From: Olavius algarvensis associated proteobacterium Delta 3
GTDB lineage: Bacteria; Desulfobacterota; Desulfobacteria; Desulfobacterales; CAFBRK01
Length of the DNA stretch: 34,025 bases
Direction of reading: 5' to 3'
NCBI GenBank assembly: GCA_903231505.1
Contig: CAFBRK010000071.1
Location: 1 to 34,025 of the forward strand
This document shows, in pieces, positions 8,822 through 17,080 of this stretch; positions within the stretch are counted from its first letter, which is position 1, and the number at the start of each line of letters is the position of its first letter. The notes below the pieces were generated by a model. That model was not told the DNA's origin, ran no database searches, and saw nothing but the letters and a program-made list of their open reading frames with translations. Made by a program: the position numbers and the translations under genes.

Positions 8822-9372
8822 TGGAGAACATGACACCTCAGACATCCCCCGAGTCCTGGGTGGCTCAAAACAGGGGACCGATTCTATTGACACTCCTGAC
8901 GGTGGTGCTGACGGTGTTGTTTCTGTACACATTTTATGTGTATCCCGGATCGAGCATGGGGCCCGAACAGCCGATCCCGTTCAGCCACCGACTCCACGCC
9001 GGGCACAAGGCCGTTCAGTGCCTCTTCTGCCATCCCTACGTGGGGGAATCCAACAATCCGGGAATCCCGCCGGTGGAAAAATGCCTTTACTGCCACAACC
9101 ATATTATTGCTAAACATCCCTGGATTTTGAAAGAGCATGAATACTTCAACACGGAGACACCCACGCCGTGGAAAAAGGTCTGGTATCTGCCCGAGCACGT
9201 GCTGTTCAACCATCAGCGCCATATACGGAAGGAAATTGCCTGCCAGGAATGCCACGGGAAGGTGGAAGCCCAGGACCGCTTGAAGGGAGAGCGCTTCAAG
9301 ATGGGATTCTGCATCGAATGTCACCGGAAGAAAAATGCCAACCTGGACTGCTGGCTGGCATGTCATAGTTAA
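8821..9372 (+). CDS. actA: ActA-like membrane-anchored pentaheme cytochrome c
   Basis: This 183-residue protein has one N-terminal helix (about 20-40) followed by a periplasmic domain with five heme-binding motifs: C67-C70-H71, C88-C91-H92, C141-C144-H145, C164-C167-H168 and C177-x3-C181-H182. The last is CX3CH rather than CXXCH. The count of five hemes and the layout match ActA, the pentaheme electron exit of ACIII, although the protein is short and the gene is last in the Act group rather than first. The ATG at 8821 overlaps the ActF stop; an ATG at 8830 is also possible. A general cytochrome c7/c3-family electron carrier is the alternative reading. Confidence 0.82.
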   Translation: MENMTPQTSPESWVAQNRGPILLTLLTVVLTVLFLYTFYVYPGSSMGPEQPIPFSHRLHAGHKAVQCLFCHPYVGESNNPGIPPVEKCLYCHNHIIAKHPWILKEHEYFNTETPTPWKKVWYLPEHVLFNHQRHIRKEIACQECHGKVEAQDRLKGERFKMGFCIECHRKKNANLDCWLACHS

Positions 9373-9388
9373 CGAAGTTGGACCCGTC

Positions 9389-10762
9389 ATGAACCCAACG
9401 GAACAAACACAACATACCGGTTACCCGACGTCAAAAGCATTTTGTCTGACATCCCTGTTCTGGATGATGATCGCAACGTTTATGGGACTTCTGGGCGCCA
9501 CCGAGCTCATGGCACCGGATCTTCTGGAGAACGTCGGGTGGCTCGTGTTCGGCCGTGTCCGGCCGATCCATATCAACTTGGTACTGTTCGGTTTTGTAAC
9601 CCCCGGTCTTCTGGCCGCCGCATTTTATTACATCCCCCGCCTGCTTCGCACCCAGCTTTTCAGCGAGGGGCTCGGTGTGGTGACGGTAATCATATGGAAC
9701 ATCACCCTTGTCGGCGCCGTGGTCAGCCTCATGGCCGGATATACCCAGGGCCGGGAATACGCCGAACTGATCTGGCCGGTGGACATGGGGGTCGTCGTCG
9801 TGTTCGTCCTGTGTTTCATCAACATGATTATGACGGTAAAAAACCGCGGGGAACAGGTGCTGTATGTGTCGGTCTGGTACGTATGTGCGGGTATCGTCCT
9901 GACGGCCACGACGTTTTCGTTGGGTAACGTGATCTGGAGGCCGGACACCGGTGCACTGGTGGGGATCCCGGACGCCATTCTTCTATGGTTCTACGGGCAC
10001 AATGTGTTCGGGCTGCTGCTGACGCCGCTGTCTGCGGGCGTCGCGTATTATGTTATTCCCAGAGCAGTCCGGGTGCCGCTGTACAGCCATACCCTCTCGC
10101 TGCTGGGTTTCTGGTCCCTGATTGTCGTTTACACCCATATCGGCACCCACCACCTGCTCCAGGTACCGGTGCCGACCTGGCTGAAGGTTATTTCCATTGT
10201 GGACAGCGTGGCCATGGTGATTCCGGTGATGGCGTTCCTGATCAACATCTGGTACACGGCCAAAGGGAAACTGGGTGCCATTCATGCCGATATTGGGGCC
10301 AAGTTCGTCTTTACCGGCACGATCATGTACTTTTTCGTCAGCATCCAGGGCTCAATGATGGCCCTTCCAGTAGTTCAGCGCATTACCCATTTCAATAACT
10401 GGGTAGTGGCCCATGCCCATGTCGGCGTGCTGGGATTCGCCGGTATGATCGCTCTCGGCGGCATGTATTACATTTTACCGAAAATTACCGGTAGACCGCT
10501 CTACAGCCGGTTGCTGGCCGATCTTCAGTACTGGCTGGTGCTGATCGGGGTGGTGGGCTTCACCATCGTGTTGACCATCGTCGGCCTGATCCAGGGCAAC
10601 GCCTGGTACAACGGTGAGGTGGTCTACCGCGTACTTCCCCAGTTGCAGTATTATTACGTCACCCGGGCGATGATCGGGCTGGTGATTTTTGTGGCCGCTG
10701 TTCTCGGGTTTTATAATGGAATACGCACCATGTTCTCTAATCGAGGAACCATCGCGTCATGA
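9389..10762 (+). CDS. ccoN: cbb3-type cytochrome oxidase catalytic subunit CcoN
   Basis: This 457-residue heme-copper oxidase subunit I has about twelve helices. The six metal-binding histidines are all present: H61 and H344 for low-spin heme b, H342 for the high-spin heme, and H204, H254 and H255 for CuB. Y248 lies six residues before the HH pair, as does the cross-linked tyrosine of cbb3 enzymes. It should reduce O2 to water and pump protons, with no CuA subunit, as usual for C-type oxidases. The ATG at 9389 follows the ActA-like stop by 16 bases. An earlier in-frame ATG at 9335 lies within the upstream gene and is less likely. Confidence 0.95.
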   Translation: MNPTEQTQHTGYPTSKAFCLTSLFWMMIATFMGLLGATELMAPDLLENVGWLVFGRVRPIHINLVLFGFVTPGLLAAAFYYIPRLLRTQLFSEGLGVVTVIIWNITLVGAVVSLMAGYTQGREYAELIWPVDMGVVVVFVLCFINMIMTVKNRGEQVLYVSVWYVCAGIVLTATTFSLGNVIWRPDTGALVGIPDAILLWFYGHNVFGLLLTPLSAGVAYYVIPRAVRVPLYSHTLSLLGFWSLIVVYTHIGTHHLLQVPVPTWLKVISIVDSVAMVIPVMAFLINIWYTAKGKLGAIHADIGAKFVFTGTIMYFFVSIQGSMMALPVVQRITHFNNWVVAHAHVGVLGFAGMIALGGMYYILPKITGRPLYSRLLADLQYWLVLIGVVGFTIVLTIVGLIQGNAWYNGEVVYRVLPQLQYYYVTRAMIGLVIFVAAVLGFYNGIRTMFSNRGTIAS

Positions 10763-11781
10763 AAATGACACCCATTGCCATTGTGGTCGGCAGTCTCCTG
10801 ATCCTGTTCGCGATTATCATCATGGTGGTTTACGTGCCGTACGCTACCTATGACGAGGCGCGGATCCCTTCGGAGATCTTTCGCACCCGATCGGAGATCG
10901 AAAAAGAAGGGCGGCAGATCTATATCAGCAATGGGTGTGTCTACTGCCACAGTCAATCCATCCGTGCGTGGGACTGGGGCCTCGGTGCGGAACGGATTGC
11001 CCAGGCCGGGGATTATGTGGCGGACCAGCCGATCCTGCTGGGTTCCCAGCGCACCGGGCCGGATCTGTCTCAGGCGGGGGGGGAGCATCCGGACGACTGG
11101 CACATCGCCCATTTTATGAACCCGCGATACACCCGGCCCAACTCGATCATGCCGGCATTCGCGTTCCTCGGTATGGAGAAGATCAATACACTCACCCAGT
11201 ACGTTCAGAGCCTGGGCATGAAAGATGCGGATGACCGGATGGAGCGGCAGCGCTATTGGAAAGCCATCGCGATCAAGGCCTATGAGGCCGGTCCGGATGA
11301 AAATATCCGATGGTTGAACGAGAAGATTCCCCAGGGATGGCGGGATGTGCCGAATCCCTATCCAACCACGTCGGCCGGGCTGATGCGGGGCCGCAAAATA
11401 TACCAGGACGCATGCATCGGATGCCATGGCCCGGTGGGCGACGGCATGGGACCGGCCCAGCCCTGGATTTATCCGCCGCCCCTCAACTTTACGATCCTTA
11501 AGAACCGGGAAATTTCCGGCGGCATACTTTACTACCAGATCATGAACGGGATTACCGGCACGGCCATGCCCTATTTCAAGAGGGAACTGGAATCGGAGAA
11601 AATCTGGGATGTGGGCAATTACGTGGCGGTGTACTTTATCAACGACAGTGATGCGAACACCGAACCCCGCGGTATCGATGCCGCCTACGAGCCGAAAAGC
11701 AAAACGCCATACGACGGAATTCCAGAGTTTCCCATCGAAAACAAGGCGGACTACCCGTCGCCCTATGGACACCGAGAATAA
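10759..11781 (+). CDS. ccoO: CcoO fused to a second cytochrome c domain
   Basis: This 340-residue protein has one N-terminal helix (5-27). A CcoO-like domain follows with heme motif C60-VY-C63-H64 (GCVYCHSQSIR is typical of CcoO/FixO) and axial Met131 in SIMPAF. After a linker (about 155-205) comes a second class-I cytochrome c domain with C219-IG-C222-H223 and axial Met270 in GTAMPYF, resembling a CcoP heme domain. It is therefore a diheme electron-entry subunit combining the roles of CcoO and part of CcoP. The ATG overlaps the CcoN stop (ATGA), indicating coupled translation. No separate CcoP gene is in the window. Confidence 0.92.
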   Translation: MKMTPIAIVVGSLLILFAIIIMVVYVPYATYDEARIPSEIFRTRSEIEKEGRQIYISNGCVYCHSQSIRAWDWGLGAERIAQAGDYVADQPILLGSQRTGPDLSQAGGEHPDDWHIAHFMNPRYTRPNSIMPAFAFLGMEKINTLTQYVQSLGMKDADDRMERQRYWKAIAIKAYEAGPDENIRWLNEKIPQGWRDVPNPYPTTSAGLMRGRKIYQDACIGCHGPVGDGMGPAQPWIYPPPLNFTILKNREISGGILYYQIMNGITGTAMPYFKRELESEKIWDVGNYVAVYFINDSDANTEPRGIDAAYEPKSKTPYDGIPEFPIENKADYPSPYGHRE

Positions 11782-11824
11782 TTGACAAATGACAACGTTC
11801 GAATTCTAATTTGAAATTTTACTT

Positions 11825-12097
11825 ATGTATTTCCCGTATTTTATAACATACATGACCGTGGGGTTTGCCATCACCCTGGTGGTGTTCTTGTGGGCCCTGA
11901 AAAGCGGTCAGTTTTCGGATCAGCAGCGGGCCCGATTTCTGCCCCTGGAAGAGGAACCGGAGCCGGCCGCGGGAAAGGCATCCAAAATCCGTCGGATTGA
12001 GGTATATGCCCTGTTTCTGCTGGCCATCGCCGGTCTGGCGGCCAGCGCGGCGGTGCTTGTTTTTGCCATTATCCATGGAGGGCAGCCCGCGGGCTGA
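11825..12097 (+). CDS. small CcoS-like membrane protein
   Basis: This 90-residue protein has two helices (about 6-25 and 60-84). The end of the first helix reads FLWALKSGQFSD, very close to the FxWAVRSGQFDD signature of CcoS, a small assembly factor that helps copper or heme enter cbb3 oxidase. It differs from CcoS in having a second helix, which could be the CcoQ-like part. Position directly after the CcoO fusion supports an oxidase role. The gap before it is 43 bases. Confidence 0.65.
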   Translation: MYFPYFITYMTVGFAITLVVFLWALKSGQFSDQQRARFLPLEEEPEPAAGKASKIRRIEVYALFLLAIAGLAASAAVLVFAIIHGGQPAG

Positions 12098-12108
12098 GGA
12101 GTGATGAC

Positions 12109-12384
12109 ATGCGACTTTTTCATTTAATCAATCTTGAGCATGTTTTCCTTTACGTGTTTCCGACACTTGTGTTTATTGTTGTTTTCTGGGTGTTCTTGAG
12201 ATTTTCGCACTTTCATAATGCGGATTCCGAAGAGCGGACCTATAAAACCGTCAATCGATTTCCGGAGGAACTTGCAGATCGGGAGGCCCCGTTTCCATTA
12301 GGGATTACACTGACGGTAATCGGCACTGTGCTCTGGGTTTTTTTCTACATCCTGTGGCACGGCGTGATGGAGATACAGATCTAA
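12109..12384 (+). CDS. two-helix protein resembling the CcoP membrane anchor
   Basis: This 91-residue protein has helices at about 11-31 and 64-85. Between them, the segment EELADREAPFPLG followed by the second helix resembles the FixP_N region of CcoP, where a D/E-x-PxP stretch leads into the anchor helix. Since the heme domain expected of CcoP is fused to CcoO here, this may be the anchor as a separate gene. That is inference; it could equally be an unrelated oxidase accessory protein. The gene starts 11 bases after its neighbour, with GGAG upstream. Confidence 0.6.
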   Translation: MRLFHLINLEHVFLYVFPTLVFIVVFWVFLRFSHFHNADSEERTYKTVNRFPEELADREAPFPLGITLTVIGTVLWVFFYILWHGVMEIQI

Positions 12385-12397
12385 AGTGGAGCATACG

Positions 12398-12673
12398 ATG
12401 CACAAGGAATCTTCGTCCTTAACATGGATTGCGGTGTTACTGCTCGTGCTTTGGGTTTTTGCCAAGGGGTTTTATGCGTTTTGGATCGTGGGGGATCTCG
12501 GGCAACCGGACTGGGATTTCCGACCCGTGTTAGACACACCGTCGGAGTCACCCTATGCCGTTTATCAGCTTTTGCCGAACCCGCAGCATGTCAGGGACGC
12601 CGAGGGGGAGAAATCCCCTTACGCGGTGACCCTGCCGTATTCGCAGCAAGCGCGGGACGCTGAGGGGGAATAG
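12398..12673 (+). CDS. small single-helix protein with a duplicated tail
   Basis: This 91-residue protein has one N-terminal helix (about 9-31) and a short outer segment containing GQPDWDFRPVLDTPSESPYA. Small proteins of this general form occur beside cbb3 oxidases, but no named family is recognised. The C-terminal third consists of two copies of a unit starting SPYAV and ending RDAEGE, so the tail looks like a recent in-frame duplication of about 60 bases. The ATG at 12398 has GGAG 7 bases upstream; a GTG at 12386 is a weaker alternative. The TAG abuts the next ATG. Confidence 0.65.
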   Translation: MHKESSSLTWIAVLLLVLWVFAKGFYAFWIVGDLGQPDWDFRPVLDTPSESPYAVYQLLPNPQHVRDAEGEKSPYAVTLPYSQQARDAEGE

Positions 12674-13192
12674 ATGAAAAAGAAGCTCATCATCGCCCTG
12701 ATCCCCGTCGTGATATTCGTCGGGGCCCATTACGGCATCACCCTCGTCGACAACGTATTAAAGGTCGGTCGCATGTGGGAAACTCCCGCCGTGCGCCCCT
12801 ATGAGCAACCCCTTCTGGTCATGGAAAAGGGTGTTGTACCGATTTCCGGCGGCGAGGTCATCTTCCGGGCCACACCGCCGGCCGATTTGCATCCACCCTC
12901 AGATGACCCCGCTGCGACCAGCGTTGCGCGCGGAAAAATCGGGTATTCCCTGTTCTGCGCCCAGTGCCATGGAACATCTCACGACGGCAACGGTACGGTT
13001 GGACAAAGCTTTGCCCCCCTGCCGACCGATCTGCGCAGCCCGAAGGTCCAGTCCCAGTCTCCCGGGCAGCTTTTCAAGGAGATAAGTTTCGGCCGCCCCG
13101 AAGGACGACAGCCGGCATTGGCCACGACCATCTCGGTCACCGACCGCTGGAGTATCGTCGCCTATGTCAAGTCTCTGGGTGTCCGCGAATGA
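12674..13192 (+). CDS. actE: ActE-like monoheme cytochrome c
   Basis: This 172-residue protein has an N-terminal helix or uncleaved signal (3-24) and one heme motif C95-AQ-C98-H99. The preceding segment (MWETPAVRPYEQP, 34-46) and the late DRWSIVAYVKSLG helix match the layout of ActE, the monoheme subunit of ACIII. It lacks the usual lipobox Cys. No methionine occurs after the heme motif: where GxMPA is expected the protein has RQPALA, so the distal heme ligand is unclear. It lies between oxidase genes rather than within the Act block, suggesting that it links ACIII and oxidase. Its end overlaps the possible upstream start of CcoI. Confidence 0.75.
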   Translation: MKKKLIIALIPVVIFVGAHYGITLVDNVLKVGRMWETPAVRPYEQPLLVMEKGVVPISGGEVIFRATPPADLHPPSDDPAATSVARGKIGYSLFCAQCHGTSHDGNGTVGQSFAPLPTDLRSPKVQSQSPGQLFKEISFGRPEGRQPALATTISVTDRWSIVAYVKSLGVRE

Positions 13193-13193
13193 G

Positions 13194-15656
13194 ATGATTC
13201 CTCCCCGGCTTTCCTGCGATCTTTGCGGACTCTCTCTCCGCGAAGAAACCATTTCCTGGATCACCAACGACATCGAATACCGGTTTTGCTGTATGGGATG
13301 CCGCCAGGTGTTTGTCATGCTGGCCGAAGCTGCTGAGAACGCCGATCCTTCCGAGTTCCGGCACAGTGATCTGTACCGGCAATGCCAGGAGGCCGGTGTT
13401 ATCCCACGGAGCGATGCCGACCTTGAACGGATTCAAGGTGAGACCCCGGACGGTTCAACGACTGTCGAGCTGGTGGGTGCCGCTGCCGGGTTGCGCTTGC
13501 ACTTGTCCATCGACGGCATGTGGTGTCCGGCGTGCGGCTGGGTTGTCGAAGAGACACTCAAAAAAAAACCGGGTATCCTTGCCGCCTCCTGCAATTTCTC
13601 CACGGATCGGGTCACGGTCGACTACAACCCTGTGGGAACCTCTCCGTCGCGTATCCAGAGCGACATCGAAAGGCTTGGATATCGTGCAGCGCCATTCGGC
13701 GAATCAACCCGAGGCAGGCAAGACCGGCGGGAGTTCATGCGGTTTGCCATATCCACGTTTTTGACCATGAACATCATGATGCTGTCCATTGCCCTCTACT
13801 CCGGATTTTTCAGCGAACTTTCGGAAGACAGCATCCGTAAATTGTCCTGGCCGATTTTCGGACTCGCCACGGCAGTGCTGATATACGGCGGGAGCGGTAT
13901 TTTCCGGAAAGCCGTCATGGGCATCCCCTACGGCACGTATGGAATGGAGACACTGGTCAGCGCCGGTGCCATCAGTGCTTATGTCTACAGTACAGTCAAT
14001 TATTTTGCGGGCAGTATTCACCTGTATTTTGATACCTCAGCCATGCTCATCACCCTGGTCCTCCTTGGGAAAACCCTTGAGCGAAAGGCCAAAGATCAGG
14101 TGCAACGGGATCTTGCCGGATTCTTTTCCCTGAAACCGACCAAAGTCCGGCGAATCGATGCCATCTATCCCCACGGTCGATATGTGTCAGCAGTATACCT
14201 GCAAACAGGGGATCGGTTCCGGATCGAGCAGGATGAAATTATCCCGGCCGACGGCCTGGTCTTGGAAGGAACCGGTACCGTTGATGAATCCTCCTTGACC
14301 GGCGAAGCCCTGCCTGTCCAGAAGCAGCCGGGGGATCGGCTTCGCAGCGGAACCCGGGTAGCCAGGGGACGCTTTACGGTTCGGGCCGAGGCCGTGGGCG
14401 ATACTTCCACCCTCGGCCAGATGATCCGGATCATGGAGCAGGCCCTGGGGGAGAAAACGCCCCTCGAAGGAAAAACGGATCGAATTCTCAAATTTCTGGT
14501 TCCAGCGATTCTTGTCCTTTCTGTGGGAACCGGACTGGTCTGCAAGCTGCTCGGCATGGGATCGGATGTTGCGTTGACCCGGATGATTACCGTTATGGTG
14601 ATTTCCTGTCCATGCGCGCTGGGTATTGCCATACCCCTGGCCCGGGTGGCCGGTATTTCACTGGCTGCTAAACACGGTATCCTTCTCCACGACTTCGCCG
14701 CATTCAGTTCGGCCGAACAGCTCGACGCCGTTGTGTTCGATAAGACCGGTACACTGACCCGTGGGCAGTGGCAACTCCTGGAGTTAAGGCCCGCCGGTGT
14801 GATATCGGTAAATTGGCTGGCAGCGCTCGCCGCCGGGTTGGAGCGACGGGCCGATCACTATATCGCTGTGGAGATCCGGAAATATGCGGCGCAAGCCGGT
14901 GTCTCGGCACTGGACATGGACGATATCCATGTGGCGGACAACGGCGTTTCCGGCATCCGGGAAGGGAGCACGGTGCGGATCGGGTCGAAGGATTTCATCG
15001 GTTCCGGATCCCCTCTATCGCGTCGGATATGGGAAAAATTGCAGGCGGGCATTGATTCGAGCCGGTCAATCGTTTATATGACCATCGACGATCAGCCGGC
15101 CGCGATACTCATTTTCGGCGATCAGTTGCGAAACGGTGCTGCTCAAGCGATAATCGCTCTGAAACAGCGGCGTCTCAGAACCGGCCTGATCTCCGGCGAC
15201 GGCGAAGCCACCACCATGGCGGTTGCCACAACGCTCGGCATCGAGGAGGCCAGGGGGGCTCAATTACCGGATGACAAAGTGGCCGTGATTTCCGACCTCC
15301 AATCATCCGGATGGCGGGCAGCCATGGTCGGAGACGGGATTAACGATGCTCCGGCCCTTGCCCAGTCGGATCTGGGCATCGCCGTTCATTCAGGAGGTCA
15401 TCTCGGCAGTGACGCCGCAGACATCACCCTGATGCGGAGTGACCCCGAGCAGGTGGTCGAGTTTCTGGAACTGGCGGAACGGGTCAACCGAAAGATCCGG
15501 CAGAATCTGGTCTGCGCGTTTTTATACAACGGGATCAGTATCCCGGTGGCCATGGGCGGACTCCTGTCGCCCCTGGTGGCCGTAACGGCGATGCTGTTGA
15601 GCAGCCTCAGCGTCATCGGCAACACGCTGCTGCTCATAAAAAGGAGCGCTGATTAA
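13194..15656 (+). CDS. ccoI: copper-transporting P1B-type ATPase CcoI
   Basis: This 820-residue ATPase should move Cu(I) across the inner membrane for cbb3 assembly. In order: C8-DL-C11 and an FCCMGC zinc-ribbon-like segment (32-36), an HMA domain with C111-PA-C114, helices, a TGEA actuator motif, the membrane CPC motif (C472-P-C474), the phosphorylation site D516 in DKTGTLT, and GDGINDAP. The N-terminal extra Cys cluster before HMA is typical of CcoI/FixI. The HP dipeptide of the nucleotide domain reads H555-Y556. Start 13194 lies 2 bases beyond the previous stop; an in-frame ATG at 13164 would overlap it. It is the last gene before the terminator. Confidence 0.93.
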   Translation: MIPPRLSCDLCGLSLREETISWITNDIEYRFCCMGCRQVFVMLAEAAENADPSEFRHSDLYRQCQEAGVIPRSDADLERIQGETPDGSTTVELVGAAAGLRLHLSIDGMWCPACGWVVEETLKKKPGILAASCNFSTDRVTVDYNPVGTSPSRIQSDIERLGYRAAPFGESTRGRQDRREFMRFAISTFLTMNIMMLSIALYSGFFSELSEDSIRKLSWPIFGLATAVLIYGGSGIFRKAVMGIPYGTYGMETLVSAGAISAYVYSTVNYFAGSIHLYFDTSAMLITLVLLGKTLERKAKDQVQRDLAGFFSLKPTKVRRIDAIYPHGRYVSAVYLQTGDRFRIEQDEIIPADGLVLEGTGTVDESSLTGEALPVQKQPGDRLRSGTRVARGRFTVRAEAVGDTSTLGQMIRIMEQALGEKTPLEGKTDRILKFLVPAILVLSVGTGLVCKLLGMGSDVALTRMITVMVISCPCALGIAIPLARVAGISLAAKHGILLHDFAAFSSAEQLDAVVFDKTGTLTRGQWQLLELRPAGVISVNWLAALAAGLERRADHYIAVEIRKYAAQAGVSALDMDDIHVADNGVSGIREGSTVRIGSKDFIGSGSPLSRRIWEKLQAGIDSSRSIVYMTIDDQPAAILIFGDQLRNGAAQAIIALKQRRLRTGLISGDGEATTMAVATTLGIEEARGAQLPDDKVAVISDLQSSGWRAAMVGDGINDAPALAQSDLGIAVHSGGHLGSDAADITLMRSDPEQVVEFLELAERVNRKIRQNLVCAFLYNGISIPVAMGGLLSPLVAVTAMLLSSLSVIGNTLLLIKRSAD

Positions 15657-15667
15657 CGTGCAATAAT

Positions 15668-15690
15668 AACAGCTGCGTTCTGCTGTTTTT
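15668..15690 (+). terminator. likely rho-independent terminator of the respiratory operon
   Basis: AACAGC (15668-15673) pairs with GCTGTT (15682-15687) around an 8-base loop, and the last stem base runs into a short T tract. It begins 12 bases after the CcoI stop. The stem is short, so strength is uncertain. Confidence 0.5.
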
Positions 15691-15714
15691 CCATTTCTGG
15701 GCAAGCTGGCCATT

Positions 15715-15845
15715 GAAATTCGAAATTCGAAGCTCGAAGTTCGAAACAAACACCAATATACAATGCCCCAACATGTTTCTGTTTTGAACGTTGTTTCGGA
15801 TTTCGTTTTTCGTGCTTCGGATGTTAATGCTTCAATTCGAATTGA
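15715..15845. repeat. iterated TTCGAA word with inverted right arm
   Basis: The left arm (15715-15750) repeats ATTCGAA / CTCGAA / GTTCGAA and ends in ACAAA. The right arm (15790-15845) opens with TTGTTTCGGATTTCG and continues with TTCGTGCTTCGG and AATTCGAATT, the imperfect reverse complement. A fragment of the same family (GATTCGTGCTTCGAATTC) is at 371-388. It fills the gap between CcoI and the inositol-phosphate synthase. Confidence 0.7.
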
Positions 15846-15904
15846 GTCATGGCCCTCTGTTATTTTATACCCTGACTCAAAAAGATAAGTTCAGGACCTC
15901 TCAC

Positions 15905-17068
15905 ATGACCATATCAGACCATTTTGAACCACGCCCTTTGCTCATCCTGGTTGCAGGTGGAAAAGGGGCTATCGGCACCACCCTGGTTGCTGCGGCTGCC
16001 GCGCTGCGAAAAGGGGTTGCCGGTGTGGCCGACCATTTGAACACCAACCGGCTGTTTAGCGAGGTGATTCCTCTGGAGACGGTCCATGTGGGCGGCTGGG
16101 ACGTTCGAACGGAAAGCCTTCGGGATTGCGCAAAATTTCACCGTGTGCTTCCCGGTTCCATTCGGGAGGCGTTTGCCGATGTGCTGGATGTCACTCCGAT
16201 GATAGCGCCGCCGGCCGCCGATGAAACCATGAAAACATCGGTGGAACGGATAGCGGGCGACATCGACCAGCTCCGGGGGCGGCATCCGGACGCCCTGCCT
16301 GTCTTCGTAAACCTGCTTCCGGCCTGTGCCGGGGCGGATGCCGATACGTGCCGGGATCTGGGCCGAATTTTCGATAATGTGTCCTTCGGTCAGTTTCCGG
16401 ACCTGGCCTACGGCCTGGCGGCCGTTCACTCCGGCGTACCGGTCGTCAATTTTACACCGAATGTCATCGAGGTTTCCCCCTTGCTGAACCAGGCGGCAGA
16501 GAGACGGGTGCCGCTGTGCGGCAGGGATGGAAAAACCGGTCAGACTTACTTTAAGCTGGTACTGGCATCCGCCCTGAAGGCTCGACACCTTTATGTGGAC
16601 GGGTGGTACAGCATGAACATCCTCGGCAATGAGGACGGCAGAAACCTGATGGATCCGGACCGGGCCCGGAGAAAACTCGCCAACAAGACGAATCTGCTCG
16701 ACCAGGCTCTGGGGTATCCGGTGGGAGAGCGTTACGGCACCGACACCCACCGCGTTCATATCGATTATTATCCGCCGCGTGGAGATGCCAAGGAGGCCTG
16801 GGATGTCATCGATATGCTCGGACTGTTCGATCTGCCCATGAGTATCCGGGTCAATCTTCAGGGGCGGGATTCCATTTTAGCGGCCCCCATGGTGTTGGAC
16901 CTGGCCCGTTGGATGGCCATTCTTCAGATGCTGGGTCGGAGCGGACCGATTCCGGAACTCGGCTTTTACTTTAAAAAACCGATCGGAGAAAACGCCCCGG
17001 TCACCTATCCGGACCAGTTGGCGGCCCTTTCCCGTCTCGAGTCGGAATGCGTCGGCCAGCTGGAATGA
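15905..17068 (+). CDS. ino1: myo-inositol-1-phosphate synthase
   Basis: This 387-residue protein of the inositol-3-phosphate synthase family converts glucose 6-phosphate to inositol phosphate with bound NAD. The glycine-rich NAD loop is GGKGAIGTT near the start. The family signature segment YSMNILGNEDGRNLM is followed by the KTNLLDQ stretch and a late lysine-rich catalytic region. Length matches bacterial/archaeal forms rather than the longer eukaryotic one. Start 15905 is chosen because the NAD fold begins about 10 residues later and AGGA precedes it; the open frame upstream runs through repeat DNA. The product could feed inositol lipids or a compatible solute. The next gene is a TIM-barrel isomerase, so the two may act in one pathway. 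Confidence 0.9.
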   Translation: MTISDHFEPRPLLILVAGGKGAIGTTLVAAAAALRKGVAGVADHLNTNRLFSEVIPLETVHVGGWDVRTESLRDCAKFHRVLPGSIREAFADVLDVTPMIAPPAADETMKTSVERIAGDIDQLRGRHPDALPVFVNLLPACAGADADTCRDLGRIFDNVSFGQFPDLAYGLAAVHSGVPVVNFTPNVIEVSPLLNQAAERRVPLCGRDGKTGQTYFKLVLASALKARHLYVDGWYSMNILGNEDGRNLMDPDRARRKLANKTNLLDQALGYPVGERYGTDTHRVHIDYYPPRGDAKEAWDVIDMLGLFDLPMSIRVNLQGRDSILAAPMVLDLARWMAILQMLGRSGPIPELGFYFKKPIGENAPVTYPDQLAALSRLESECVGQLE

Positions 17069-17080
17069 CCAAAAGAACAA

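Noticed and set aside
2744..9372. Qrc or polysulfide-reductase complex as an alternative to ACIII
   Set aside because: The fused ActB with the CIGTRxC pattern, two NrfD-like proteins and a DUF3341 protein between them are specific for ACIII.
10711..11772. Open frame of 353 codons on the minus strand
   Set aside because: It mirrors the CcoO fusion gene and has no recognisable domain.
15914..16759. Open frame of 281 codons on the minus strand
   Set aside because: It lies antisense to inositol-phosphate synthase, with no supporting motif.
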